Assembly: GCA_954871525.1 (NCBI GenBank) | Contig: OX940863.1 | Span: forward strand, 4,688,001 to 4,752,000 | Direction of reading: 5' to 3' | DNA length: 64,000 nt | DNA from: Parietaria judaica | Taxonomy: Eukaryota > Streptophyta > Magnoliopsida > Rosales > Urticaceae | Part shown: in pieces, positions 34,561 through 46,119 of the stretch | Position numbering within the stretch: position 1 is the stretch's first letter | Layout: every line of letters begins with the position of its first letter | Program-made: the position numbers and the translations under genes | The notes under the pieces: generated by a model | Database searches by the model: none | Seen by the model: the letters and a program-made list of their open reading frames with translations, nothing else | What the model was told of the DNA's origin: nothing

Positions 34561-34852
34561 TTTTTTTTTTTTTTTAATTTGGCGCCATGCATTCAAGGAA
34601 TGAATATTATGTACCGCAGGCCTAGGAATATTCTTGTAGAGAGGTTAGTATTGAAAGCTTTGGTTTAACGGGTCGGGTCGAATCGAAATGATTGATGCCC
34701 GAGTTGACTCATTAATTGAGGAATGGAATCCAGGCCCTAAAATCAAACATCGGGCCCAGACCGATCTCAATCAATCATCACCCCCGATACTTTCTTCCTT
34801 CTTCTTCGCTCCAAATTCCCATTCTCTCTCTCTGAAGCTCAGGAAGGATTCC

Positions 34853-36144
34853 ATGGCGTCCATCGCCAAGAACGGCTTGCAACAATTCCTTGTACAGCTT
34901 CAGCGGCATCCCCTCCGAACAAAGGTCTACCTACACTCCCCCATCCCAATTTTGCTTTCATTTTTTTTTTTTTTTTGCATTCGATGTCTTGATCCTCAAT
35001 CTTTTCGCGTTAATGGTGATTATCAAGAGCAGGCGATTCTAGCAGGGGTGTTATCAGGGGTCAGTGACGTCGTCTCTCAGAAGCTCACTGGAATTCAGAA
35101 GCTTCAATTGAGAAGGCTTCTTCTCAAAGTGGTAACAATCTACGCAATTACTCTCTACTCATGTTATCGCGATTCATGAAATTGTGTTTTGAATTTCTAA
35201 ATTTGTTTTCCATTATTTGAATTATAAGATGCGAAAGAACGGACACGGTCGAATCCTCGAATCGGATTTAGATCGTGATTTCTACTATACGCTGCTGACT
35301 ATTTTTTTTAGTGTGTATTCACATTCTGATCGTTTTGAATGTAGCTATTTGGAGCTGCTTATTTGGGTCCGTTTGGGCACTTCATGCACATGTTACTCGA
35401 CAAAATTTTCAAAGGGAAGAAGGACACGAAAACGGTTGCCAAGAAGGTACGCTTTATCGCTGCAACAGAGTTACCGAGTTCGTGTTGCTCTTGAGTCGCG
35501 GACAAATGATAAGAAAATAAATATAAGTTGTAATGTGGCGTTATTTCAGGTTCTGCTGGAGCAGCTAACCGTTTCTCCATGGAACAACTTTCTATTCTTG
35601 ACGTACTACGGGTTGGTTATCGAAGGTAAATTAATGCGGAAACATGTGATGTGTCGTTCATACATCCACTTGATTAGCAATAGATATTGACTTTTTGGGC
35701 ATAATTGTGCAATTATACGAACTTTTCTGCTCATCGGTTTGATGAAAAATGTGAACTGCAGGGAGACCTTGGAATCATGTGAGAGCTAAAGTGAAGAAGG
35801 ACTATCCAGCTGTACAGATGGCTTCGTGGACGGTATAATTCTAAGCTGAATCGAAATTATTACTTTAATTATAAAATACACATACGGCTTATATAAACTG
35901 ACGCCTTGATGCAATCAAATGACTCAGTTCTGGCCGGTCGTGGGTTGGATCAACCACCAATATGTCCCCCTGCAACTCCGGGTTGTCGTGCAGAGCCTGG
36001 TTGCGTTTTGCTGGTACGGAACACGCCATTCTTGTTTCTATACCAAACAGCCTGAGCATTCTAAATTTATTTATTTATCTATATTTCAGGGGAATATTTC
36101 TTAATCTTCGAGCAAGATCGGTGGTGATACCGAAGCTCAAGTGA
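34853..36144 (+). CDS. PMP22: Peroxisomal membrane protein PMP22 (Mpv17/PMP22 family)
   Basis: Seven exons join in phase: 34853-34924, 35033-35131, 35345-35446, 35550-35625, 35762-35832, 35928-36013 and 36090-36144, giving 186 aa. The protein is four-pass and follows plant PMP22 along its length: LQRHPLRTK, AILAGVLSGVSDVVSQKLTG, YLGPFGHFMH, FKGKKDTKTVAKKV, EQLTVSPWNNFLFLTYYG, PVVGWINHQYVPLQLRV and WGIFLNLRARS. The basic N-terminal segment before the first membrane helix fits the known targeting region. The family is thought to form channels or stabilise organelle membranes; the precise role is unsettled. An in-frame ATG at 34688 would add 55 residues of low-complexity sequence, so I prefer the ATG in CCATGGCG at 34853. 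Confidence 0.94.
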
Positions 36145-37536
36145 GAGAAAAGTTAACTTGCGGCAAGCTCGGGGTACATTTAGCTTTAGCTCCTAGATAG
36201 TTATGTGCTGTTATGCTGGTCATAGATATGAATGTTATGAGCCATCAGAAAGTTTGAATATTTTTTGTACCCTGCTTTGCTGTGTGGATTGCTTAGTATT
36301 TATTGATAATAAAACACATTTGTGCTCAGCTTGAGTTGACCATGTTACACAAGGTGGGACCAACTTACCATTCTGGGATAGTATAAGGCTATATATATAA
36401 GCTATATAAAGTATAATATATCATCCTCACGTATTTAATGCATTTATGATAGGAACTCACCCATACTGGTCGGATTTGAGTATTACTTACCTTAAAAAGG
36501 GTTTATTAAACATCAACTAAGTTCACACTTAATGTTTTGATCTTAGCATATCACCGTGTTTTCGACACAGACGTCCATGCCGGCCTTCTCCAGTTGGCCC
36601 ACTTTAGTGTTTTTCTAGGTCACCCTTCTTCCGGTCGGCCCTTCTAGGGTGGAGTGTGGTGTCGCTGTCGGACAATAAATTGATATCCACGTACTTTACT
36701 GTTATTGAATGCCACAATAAAGAATATATATAAAGCCGGAATAATGTAAACGCAGGAGGTTTCTAAAAAGCGAAGAAAAAGAAAGAGCACACGAGAATAG
36801 ACGAGGCTCGGCAATTTACCGACTCCGCCAGCACTCTCGGATAGTCGGATAATCACTCACTTTGGTCTTTGAGGAAGTCATTTGACAAGGATCTATTTTA
36901 AGTTAATTTGCAGAGTCTAGTATTGTTGTAACTTGTAAATAGTTTAGACTTCACTTCTTGAAATAATGGATAGTCAACCAGCTTCGGTCCTCCAAAAAGT
37001 CCGCCTTGGAAAGAAGTATGAACATTGGAGATTAATTTGCATAAATGGAATCTAGTGTTGTTGTGGTATGGGTTAAATAGTTTAGGTTTGACTTTAATGT
37101 GAAGTCAAACAGCAGCTTAAGTGCTTCAAAAGTCAGCCTTGGAAAGAATGCAAGCTAGCAAACTGATCAGTATGAACAGTTTACATTATTATGTGGCGTC
37201 AAATTTCTTCTAATTAATTTATACGAACATGCAAATTTTGAAGAGCGACCGTGGGCTTATTGAGGTTTTTTTTTTTTTTTTTTAAATAGAAGTCTTATTA
37301 TTTTTTTTTATTTTTTTATGATTTTAGTACGAATTTGATCGATAACTGAGAGAAAATTTCACAATTTTTTTAAATTTTCAAATATATATAACTATTTTAA
37401 AATAAGCATTTGGTGAAATAATAAAACTTATCTTCACTTAAAAAAACCTAAATAATTTTAGAACTTTTAAATTTATTTTTAAATTAAAAATGATTTTAAA
37501 TTTTATTTATTGACGATTAAAAAACTAAATCCACAC

Positions 37537-37587
<51 letters not shown>

Positions 37588-37846
37588 CTTCTCGCTATTT
37601 TTGGAACTGTTAACCTAACTTCTCAAATCTATCATAAAAATGAGGTCGTTAGAGAGGAGTAGCTAAATATAGAGCTAACTTCTCACATCTATCATAGAAA
37701 GAAGTCATAAAAAAAGCCATTAGGTAAATATACACATACCTTATTATACTTGAGGAATCAATAGAGCTAATAGCTTTGTTGTAATGTTTCTAATATATTC
37801 ATATATATATATATATAGATTATATAAATGTCATGTTTGCTTCTTA
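36145..37846. other. Intergenic DNA downstream of PMP22
   Basis: It holds the PMP22 3' UTR, a GC-richer stretch at about 36540-36850 (with GGCCTTCTCCAGTTGGCCCAC and CTTCCGGTCGGCCCTTC) that may be an old LTR fragment, a tandem duplication, and an AT microsatellite at 37541-37585. No coding exon is supportable. Confidence 0.5.
36903..37160. repeat. Diverged tandem duplication of about 130 bp
   Basis: Unit 1 (about 36903-37030) contains TTAATTTGCAGAGTCTAGTATTG, AAATAGTTTAGACTT, GTCAACCAGCTT and CCGCCTTGGAAAGAA. Unit 2 (about 37031-37160) repeats these in order as TTAATTTGCATAAATGGAATC, AAATAGTTTAGGTTTG, GTCAAACAGCAGCTT and CAGCCTTGGAAAGAA. It appears non-coding. Confidence 0.65.
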
Positions 37847-37855
37847 TATTGTATT

Positions 37856-38846
37856 TTGGGTAAACTGCGGTTAATGTACTCAGTATTTGATCGGCTGCGG
37901 ATTATGTACCCAATGTTTATTTTCGACGGCTAATGTACCCAAACTTGATTCCGTTAGATTTTTTTGTTTTTTCCGTCACTTGACCGTCAGCCAGTGATTC
38001 TTCCTCTATATGTACAGTTTTTTGTATTTTTTGCATAACTCACTCATTTTTTGTCCATATTTTATGCACGACCTACGGTTAGAAATATAAGAGATATATC
38101 TACAACTTTGGTGTTTTAAGTTTTGTAAAAAAAAAGTTTAAAAAATACAAAATTACAATGTAAAACTGGACATTAGTGTAATGCAAAATATTTATTTCGA
38201 GCAAATTTTAATATACTTAATGACTTTTTCTGATAAAACGTAAAACTAAAATGTTGTAGATAAATATTTTATTTTTCCAACGGTAGTTTATTTATAAATT
38301 TTGGACAAAAAAATGAGTAAGTTATGCCAAAAATACGAAAGATTTTTCACATCACATCTTTCATATTTTTGGCATAGCTACTCATTTTTTTGTCCAAAAT
38401 TTATAAATAAACTACCATTGGAAATATAAAAGATTTATCTACAACTTTTTAGTTTTACGTTTCATCATAAAAAGTCATTAAGTATATTAAAATTTGCTTG
38501 AAATAAATATTTTGAATTAAAATAATGTCCAGTTTTACGTTGTAATTGAAATTTAGTATTTTTTTAGAACTTTTTTTTACAAAACTTAAAACACCTAAGT
38601 TGTAGATATATCTCTTAGCTTTCCAACGGTAGTTTATTCATGAAATTTTGACAAAAAATGAGTGAGTTATGCCAAAAATACAAAATTTGTACATATAGAG
38701 GAGGAATCACTCGCTGAAGGTCAAGTGACGGAAAACACGAAAAAATCTAACGGAATTAAGTTTGGGTACATTAGCCGTCGAAAATAAACATTAGGTACAT
38801 AATCCGCAGCCGATGAAACATTAGGTACATTAGTCGCAATTTACCC
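37856..38846. mobile_element. Near-complete foldback Mutator-like element, 9-bp target duplication
   Basis: The two halves are inverted copies almost to the centre near 38345, giving arms of about 480 bp. The ends are GGGTAAACTGCGGTTAATGTAC and its inverse GTACATTAGTCGCAATTTACCC. Both flanks carry the 9-bp direct repeat TTGTATTTT (37847-37855 and 38847-38855). Arm landmarks such as ACATCACTGGCTGACGG-like strings, CATATATAG and GTAGATATATCTC with their inverses confirm the fold. No protein is encoded. Confidence 0.82.
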
Positions 38847-39075
38847 TTGTATTTTTAATTCAAAATTATGTGCTAGGCTCTCATGTGCTTGTTGTTTATT
38901 ATATTTGAGAGAACAAATGTTTATTGCCATGCTACATATTCGTGTACTGTATCTATATTGTTTTGTTGCAATCATTGAAAAATAGAATCGATAAATAAGT
39001 GATTAAATAAATATCGCACGTGCACGTGGAGAGCTCTAACGACAGGTTTTAGCCTCTTTAGGACCAATAAATTTA

Positions 39076-40315
39076 GGGTAAACTACGGCTAAAATACCCA
39101 ATGTTTCATTTTGTTTTAATTATATACCCAAACTTTTTTTTGGTGACAATAATACTTAATGTTTATTCCGTTAACGCGAAACAGACCCGCCATCCATTCC
39201 TCGTTCTCACCGTTAATAATGCTTACGTGGCACCCACGTCGATGCCACTCCCAAAGCAGAAATCGAAGCAAGCCACTTCACCACACCTGAAACTACGAAT
39301 AAAAAAATCCACTAAGCTGAAACGAGTCGATCAAAGTATCAGTGGCAAGTCAAGCCCAAATCTTGACAGAGAGCAAGTACACATGCAAGCTCAAAGCCAA
39401 TTCATTGAAACACAACCAGACGAAGAAAGCTACGCACAATTCCTCCAAAATTGGGGAACACGAATAAAGTAGAGTGCTTTACCTTCCTGAGGAGACTGGT
39501 TGTCAAACCCCGAAGACGACGAAGACGAAGAAGACAGTCTCATTCTTCAACGATCGAAGCAAAAAAAACGAAACAGAGAAGCTTGTCGATTACCAGAAAC
39601 AACGAATAACGAACAATCTCAGCTCAAATCACCACTGAAAATCTCCTCTTCTCTCAAAGCGCATTTTCAGCTCTTCGTCCGTACACTGAACCACGAAAAT
39701 GGCGTCCGAGAGCAAAGCCGACCCACCCCCCTCCCAAGCTCCGAGCCAGAGCGATGATGCGAAACCCTAGCCCCTCCGCAATCACCCGAAGCCAGCTCCT
39801 ATACAGAGCCCGAACTCCCTCGACCTCATACGAGCCAGATCTTCGTCCCCCCAACCCTAACCGCCATAGTCCTCGCCGAGTAGAAGAACAAAAGCCTCGA
39901 AGCTCGCCAACCTCGTCAGAGAAACTTTCAATTCGAGAAGCTCAGATCTCGCGGCAATATCCGCAGAGTGCCGCCATTGGAGAAGCTCGCGAACCAGAAG
40001 GTCGTATTCTGTGGAAGCTCGAATCGGTGTTTGACTATGGCGAGTCTGAAGAAGAAGAAGATGACGAATTAAAAATAAAAATAAAAAAAGTTTGGTTTTG
40101 CAGAAGCTGAGAGTGAGAGTGAGGAGAGAATAAAAATGATAAGTGGCATCGACGTGGGTGCCACGTAGGCATTATTAACGGTGAGAACGAGGAATGGATG
40201 GCGGGTCTGTTTCGTGTTAACGGAATAAACATTGGGTATTATAGCCACCAAAAAAAAGTTTGGGTATATAATTAAAACAGAATGAAACATTAGGTATTTT
40301 AGCCGTAGTTTATCC
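39076..40315. mobile_element. Pack-MULE-like element carrying GC-rich captured DNA
   Basis: Inverted arms of about 175 bp (39076-39250 and 40140-40315) begin GGGTAAACTACGGCTAAAAT and end in its inverse. Both flanks carry the 9-bp direct repeat ATAAATTTA (39067-39075 and 40316-40324). The 890-bp interior is much richer in GC than the arms and looks like a gene's 5' end. It has a UTR-like stretch, then an ATG at 39700 opening MASESKADPPPSQAPSQSDD before a TAG. The three frames after it stay Pro/Ser/Arg-rich and contain interrupted coding-like text. This is the pattern of a Mutator-like element that has captured host gene sequence. I do not recognise the donor gene. Confidence 0.7.
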
Positions 40316-40733
40316 ATAAATTTATGTATAAAAAGTCTCTAGTTTGAAACCTTGGTTTGAGTATTTTTCTTAAATGATTTTCCAAAATGTCTCATTAGAA
40401 AGAGTTGTTGAATAATACAGCCACTGTATTTTGACCCAATAAATCTACCGGAAAATTATATAGTGCTTCATAACATATCGTCAAAGTTTTCTCAATATGG
40501 AATAGTAATTTATTAAATTTGTTTTTTTTTATTATCAGTTTTTAAAGGATAATATTGGATAGTGACTTGGTAATATTGACGAGTTCATTTTTACTACAAT
40601 AAGATGAAGAGTAAATAAATACTATAAAATATAAAACATCACAAAAATTGTAAGAATATATATACAGGAATATGTTCTGTAATCTTTATTGACATACATG
40701 CGATAAAATATGTAATTTTCATCAATAATAAAA

Positions 40734-41531
40734 GGGTTAATTGCGACAATAATACACAATCTTTGGTCAACATGGTTTTAGGTCCTCAACCTTTCAAAGT
40801 GTGGGCAAAAATACACAACGTTTGTTGAATGTAAAATCCGTTGGTCCTTCCGTTAGGGATGTTAAATTATGCTGATGTGGCATCGTTAAACTGCCAAATG
40901 GACTGCCAACTTGTAATATTAATTACATAACTTAATTAATAAGAATAAATTAAACCAGATTTTAATTATGATTCAAAAAACAAATTAATACTTTAAATTA
41001 AATAAATAATTTTTACTCCCCATTAAAAATCTAACAGACTCTTCGTCGAACATGACTAAAATTTTGAAAAACGACGAATTATTAAACACGACTAAAATTT
41101 GCAAAGATTACATAACGACAGTTTATTAGAAACGACTAAAATTTTGGAAAAACGACCGATTATTAAAAACAACTGTAATTTATAAAACGACATAGTAAAG
41201 ATGTGAATAATATTGAAGCACAAGTTTAAAATAGGAACTACGCGTTAAATAAGTATTATTCGTTAATTTAAAATTTTAATTTATTTTTTGAATCATAATT
41301 AAAATATGATTTAATTTATTCTTATTAATTAGGTTATGTAATTTATATTACAAGTTGGCAGTCTATTTGGCAGATTAATGATGTCACATCAGCAGAATTT
41401 AACATTCCTAACGGAAGGACCAACGAATTTTACATTCAACAAACATTGTGTATTTTTTCCCACACTTTGAAAGGTTGGGGACCTTAAACCCCTGTTGACC
41501 AAAGATTGTGCATTATTGCCACAATTAACCC
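40734..41531. mobile_element. Mutator-like foldback element, 9-bp target duplication
   Basis: The left end GGGTTAATTGCGACAATAAT and the right end ATTATTGCCACAATTAACCC are inverses with few differences. The arms extend about 400 bp through GGTCAACATGG, AACCTTTCAAAGTGTGGGCA, GTTGGTCCTTCCGTTAGG and TTGGCAGTC blocks. The direct 9-mer ATAATAAAA flanks it (40725-40733 and 41532-41540). The centre has two or three ACGACTAAAATTTTG-type repeats. No ORF of note. Confidence 0.78.
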
Positions 41532-41910
41532 ATAATAAAATAACTGGAACACCGAACATATAAACATTTTACCAGATTTTCTGCATCCAAATATTTTTGA
41601 TTGCTGCCATTAATTAAATAGAGAAAAACATCTAGTTACATTTACCAATAATTCACGGGCATGACGAATATAAATAAGTAGAAAAAAGATTTGGTGACAC
41701 ATAAACAAAAGTAAATATGCCTTTCAACATGCCTAACAAGTTATATCATTGTAACAACATACAATATTTTTCATTTATAATATTGAATAATTAAATTAAA
41801 TCATATTTTTGAAGATATACGCCCATAAACGTACAAAAAGCCAAGTCAGCCTCTCGTGCCTGGTTGATTTTGCGTCTTTCTAGGGCTAAAATATACATCT
41901 TTAACTCCTT

Positions 41911-42088
41911 GTGGGCGTTGAAAGTCAACTACCATAACTAGAGGGGTTGGACCAGAAATACGAAAAATACAAAAATAGACCGAGTATATGAAGAAATGGT
42001 CTTCTAATCAAAGCTCTTCTGACAGTCAAAGTTTTACAACATTTTCTTTGACTTTCTATCGCCTTATATCAATTCTTCCATATAAATA
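41911..42088 (+). promoter_or_regulatory. Conserved upstream block and TATA box, At4g22030-like copy 1
   Basis: GTGGGCGTTGAAAGTCAAC at 41911-41929 contains an inverse TTGAC core. A similar block precedes the other two copies. TATAAATA follows at 42081-42088, 128 bp from the start codon, with further TTGAC cores near 42050. WRKY control is a motif-based guess. Confidence 0.5.
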
Positions 42089-42215
42089 CCATATAGCTTT
42101 GTAGGATTGTATCTCATTTCAATTCACTTAACACTCTCATTCAACCAAACCCTATACAACCAACCAAAGATTATATTTCTGCACATATTTATATATAATC
42201 ACGAAAGGATTCGAC

Positions 42216-43490
42216 ATGGCAGCGCTTCAATCTTCAGCTATGGCGTCACAGATTGGATTCAGCTCTCGAAGATCAGGCGTTAAAGCGATAATCAGCTTGC
42301 CCAAGATCCAAACTAACCCTGTATCGGCTCCAATCTCTCTCCCTAAAGTCTTGATGATGAGCACTTCCACAGGAAATACTTTGACCAAGAATACGGGGAC
42401 TGTTTTCCCGGACATCTCGACCGTCGACGGCGATCGGACGGCCGAGACGGTGAGGAAGATGTACGCGATCATGGAGACGGTGGCGGACCGGGTGGAGATG
42501 CACCGCAACGTCGGCGCTCAGCGCGATAATTGGAACAGCCTCCTTCTCACGTCCATCAATTCCATCACCCTCGCCGCCACCACCATGTCGGGAATCGCCT
42601 CCGCAATGGCCGGGGAGGGATCGTCCGCTTTGGCGCTGCGTCTCGGTGGAGTGACGCTATTCGTTGCGGCAACGGGGCTTCTGTCCGTGATGAATAAGAT
42701 CCAGCCGTCGCAGCTGGCGGAAGAGCAGCGCAACGCGGCAAGGCTGTTCGAGCAGCTCCGCCGGGAGATCGAGACGAAGCTGGCCCTCGGTAGTGTCACT
42801 GAGCGGGACGCGGACGAGACCTTGGAGAGAGTTCTGGCTCTGGACGAGGCTTTCCCTCTCCCCTTGCTTGGCGCGATGATCGAGAAGTTCCCGGCGAAGG
42901 CGGAGCCTGCGGTTTGGTGGCCGAGGATGGAGAAGCGGCAAAAGAAGCCGAGTCAGCTCGGTAGAGGCATGAATGGTTGGAGCTCGAAATTGGAGGCGGA
43001 GCTGAGAGAGGTGTGTGCGATGACAGAGACGAGAGACGTGGAGGAGTACTTGAGGCTGGGAGAGAAGGTGCTGAAGCTCAACAAGTTCCTCGCAGTCTCG
43101 GGCCCGGTCCTGACAGGTGTGGCGGCCGTGGGGACCGCACTCTCGGGCCACTTCGGGGCAGTGCCGGCCGTGGCGGGAGTTCTCGGGGGAGCATTGGCGA
43201 GTGTAGTGAACTCGGTGGAGCACGGAGGGCAAGTGGGGATGGTTTTCGAGATGTACCGGAACAATGCCGGGTTTTTCCGGCTGGTGAAGGAGACGATAGA
43301 GACGAATCTCAAGGAGAGAGACGTGCAGAGAAGAGAGAACGGTCAAGTGTTGGAGATGAAAATCGCTTTGCTGCTCGGAAGGAGTCTCTCGGAGCTCAAG
43401 AATCTCGCCGACCGATCTCTATCGAGAAGTGACGCGAACAATATCGACGGCTCAGATCAGTCGGAAGAGTTCGCCAGCAAGCTTTTTTGA
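42216..43490 (+). CDS. At4g22030-like protein, copy 1 (424 aa)
   Basis: A single intact exon. It belongs to the plant family annotated as probable F-box protein At4g22030-like, although I see no F-box in this sequence. The N-terminus (MAALQSSAMASQIGFSSRRS) is rich in Ser/Ala and basic with no acidic residue for about 60 positions, like a plastid transit peptide. The mature part has a TVRKMYAIMETVADRVEMHR block, Ala/Gly-rich helices (SINSITLAATTMSGIASAMA, LAVSGPVLTGVAAVGTALSG) that could be membrane-associated, AFPLPLLGAMIEKFP, EPAVWWPRM, and HGGQVGMVFEMYRNNAGFFR near the end. Biochemical function is unknown. Two close paralogues follow at 47312 (+) and 50544 (-). GC content of the exon is far above its flanks. 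Confidence 0.88.
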   Translation: MAALQSSAMASQIGFSSRRSGVKAIISLPKIQTNPVSAPISLPKVLMMSTSTGNTLTKNTGTVFPDISTVDGDRTAETVRKMYAIMETVADRVEMHRNVGAQRDNWNSLLLTSINSITLAATTMSGIASAMAGEGSSALALRLGGVTLFVAATGLLSVMNKIQPSQLAEEQRNAARLFEQLRREIETKLALGSVTERDADETLERVLALDEAFPLPLLGAMIEKFPAKAEPAVWWPRMEKRQKKPSQLGRGMNGWSSKLEAELREVCAMTETRDVEEYLRLGEKVLKLNKFLAVSGPVLTGVAAVGTALSGHFGAVPAVAGVLGGALASVVNSVEHGGQVGMVFEMYRNNAGFFRLVKETIETNLKERDVQRRENGQVLEMKIALLLGRSLSELKNLADRSLSRSDANNIDGSDQSEEFASKLF

Positions 43491-44424
43491 TCAATGGACC
43501 TTTTTGTTATGTGTAAATTCATGTGCATGAGATGTAGATATGTAACTCTAACAACAATTACTTTGTTCATAAAATTAGCTAGATAATCATTCTTTTATCT
43601 CCTCTAATTAATATAATCCCACTATTATTGATTTTAAATTTCTATGGTATATCATTTCCATGATAAAGTATATATATGTGTGCGTGTGTGTGTTATTTAC
43701 AATGGTAAGGAAATTGGGATCTGAAATTGAATGCGTTTTTCATGCTTGTTGAACACTCATTATTATATAGGCATCACGTGTAGTAATTTCAATACTTCAA
43801 ATAATAAAGGTCAATGTGAAATGAGCGCGACATATATTGATGGTGCATAACATCGACATCTATATATTATATTTATTCATGTTCATATTATATCGCAGCT
43901 CAAAACATTAATAAATTACTGACAATTTGCACGTTATTTTAACATTATATATACATGGTCTTATAATACTAATTTATCTCAATAAGACAAGTTAAAGAAG
44001 TCACTCTATACGTAAACTGCGTATCTTTATAATCTACATTACATGTGTGTGGCTTTTTATTTATTTAAAATTTTTATATTTATTAAGAAGAGCGTAAAGT
44101 GATCACTATCCAGTATCCGCGTGGCTCCGACGCAAGTTTATTAATCTACCCCTCGTTTATGGTAGAGAAACACCATAATAATAGCAAAAATATCTAAAAA
44201 AATATACAGATAAACTAGGAAATATGTGTTTTATTTCTCAAAAAGAACCGAAACACATGAAAAAACGCTAATCTCTAAACCCTTAAAATAATGTACATTG
44301 CAAGAGAGAACAAAGCAAATAAAAGGCGTCAAATTAGATGGTGTGTTTAAAAACTCCAATCATTTTTGCCATCTTGTTTCTCTTATTACTAGTGGTCGTG
44401 ATTACTTGAATATATTAATTTATA
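43491..44424. other. Intergenic DNA after copy 1
   Basis: AT-rich, with the copy 1 3' UTR at the left (ATGTGTAAATTCATGTGCATGAGATG, partly shared with copy 2). Nothing else is supportable. Confidence 0.55.
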
Positions 44425-44429
44425 TTAAC

Positions 44430-45771
44430 TGATGTGGGTCCACCGTGGACCGAGAAGCACATATGCAAACCCAATGATGTGGGCCCAAAATGTTCCGAGA
44501 GGCGATCCTTCAAGCGTCCACAAAGGCGGGCCCAGAAAAGGCGCTCCAAGAAGAAGAGGCGCTCCGAGAGACGAGCCCGCAAACGTCTGGTGGCAATTTG
44601 GGGCCGGACACGAAACACGAAACGGTTACGACACGATTTAAACGGGTCTGGGTCTACCATAAATGGATCTGGGTCCAACCGTGTCGAACACGATTAACAC
44701 GATTAAATAACGGGTAAACACGACACGAACACGATAACACGATGAGACTCAATTAGACACGATTAAAGAGCAAAAAGTTACATTTTCTATATTTTATATA
44801 TGTTATTAAGTGTTTTAATACTTATTATATATGAAATTTATGTTTTTATTTTATTAATTACGTCTTACAATTGATGAACATAAAAAATTGCTAGTAAAAT
44901 TTTAAAATCTTCGATAATATAGTTAAATAAATTAAGTTAAATGAGTATAAATTGAATTAATTTATTATTTATAAATAAATGAATCTTTTAATTGGGTTAA
45001 ACGGGTAGACACGATAAACACGTTATTTAAATGGGGAGGGTCTGGGTCTCGTCTTCTAACACGATTAATAAATGGGGCGGGTCTGGGTCTAGATAAAATA
45101 AGTAAAAAATGATTAAGACCCGGCACGAACACGACACGCAACCCGAATTGCCACCCCTACGTCTGAGACGCGGGCCCGGAATAAAGTTCGGAAAAAGACT
45201 CCCACGAGAGCCCCAAGTTTGACGGGTTATAACTTTTGACTCGAGCGTCCGATTTGCGCGGTTCTCATATCAAATCGAAGCTTGGGACATTGGCTACGAT
45301 GCCACATTATTATTTCTGCCAAAACTGGACTGGAAGAGGCCGTAAAATCTGTTTCAGATTCTGTGCGTTTTTATTGTCATTTTGGTTGTTTTGTTGTCAT
45401 TTTATTCAAAGTAAAACTACATGTCGTTTTTTAGTTAGGGCCTTAGTATAAAAGCTCCCTTTGCTGAAATTGTAATCAGATTTAGATGTTGATGAAATGA
45501 AAAATTGAAGCATGAGAGAGTTCCCCCCAAATCCGAGTGTTCGTGAGCGAGCGTCGATTTTGATGCCTTTGATCCGGTATCCGTGAGCGGATCAACGGTG
45601 ATTGGATGCCCCGAGTCTAGCTATTCGTGCGCGAATCAATAGGCGAAGGAAGGTTCTTGGATCGGGTATTCGTGCGCCGAATCAACGATCGAGATCGATT
45701 ATCCCCGGTAACCTTTATCTTTTATTTCGATTTTAGATCGATCACCGATCTTTGTATTTTCCGCTGCGTCA
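44430..45771 (+). mobile_element. Solo LTR (1342 bp including a nested insertion)
   Basis: The segment starts TGATGTGGGTCC and ends CCGCTGCGTCA. It is flanked by the perfect 5-bp duplication TTAAC (44425-44429 and 45772-45776). A core promoter is visible (GTATAAAAGC near 45448), followed by an LTR-like leader. There is no internal coding region and no second copy nearby. This is the product expected when recombination between two LTRs removes the body of a retrotransposon. Without the 569-bp nested element the LTR is about 770 bp. Length and structure suggest Ty3-gypsy type, but the class cannot be proved from one LTR. Confidence 0.8.
44590..45158. mobile_element. hAT-like non-autonomous element nested in the solo LTR
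   Basis: The left end GGTGGCAATTTGGGG and the right end CCCGAATTGCCACCCCT are inverted. The direct flank ACGTCTG (44583-44589 and 45159-45165) supports a 7-8 bp target duplication, as made by hAT transposases. Subterminal regions are rich in ACACGA, AACACGATT and CACGACACG repeats and GGGTCTGGGTC. A diverged relative lies at 53082-53562. No transposase is encoded. Confidence 0.7.
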
Positions 45772-45839
45772 TTAACATTTCTTGACTCTTTGGTTAAATC
45801 CTGATTACGTATATCCCTAAAACATTTTAAATCGTTGAG

Positions 45840-45878
<39 letters not shown>

Positions 45879-46119
45879 CGCGTACGTATAAATTCATGGA
45901 GAATTCCACAGTTGGTTATTATGTTTTTTAATTTTCTATTCAACAATAATCTTTATAATACACTATGAAAGGATGGATAATAATGAATAGTATGTTAGAA
46001 TCTGATCATTAATTAATCATTTAAATAACACGATTTATATACTTTAATAATTATTTTTATGTATAGAACAATCACTAAGATGATATAATTCAGACTTAAA
46101 TTATAGGCATATACATTGA

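Noticed and set aside
34688..34852. N-terminal extension of PMP22 from an upstream in-frame ATG
   Set aside because: The extra 55 residues are low-complexity and absent from the family; the ATG at 34853 gives the usual length.
42657..43346. Long minus-strand open frame over copy 1
   Set aside because: Shadow of the GC-rich sense exon; the same shadow appears in the paralogues.
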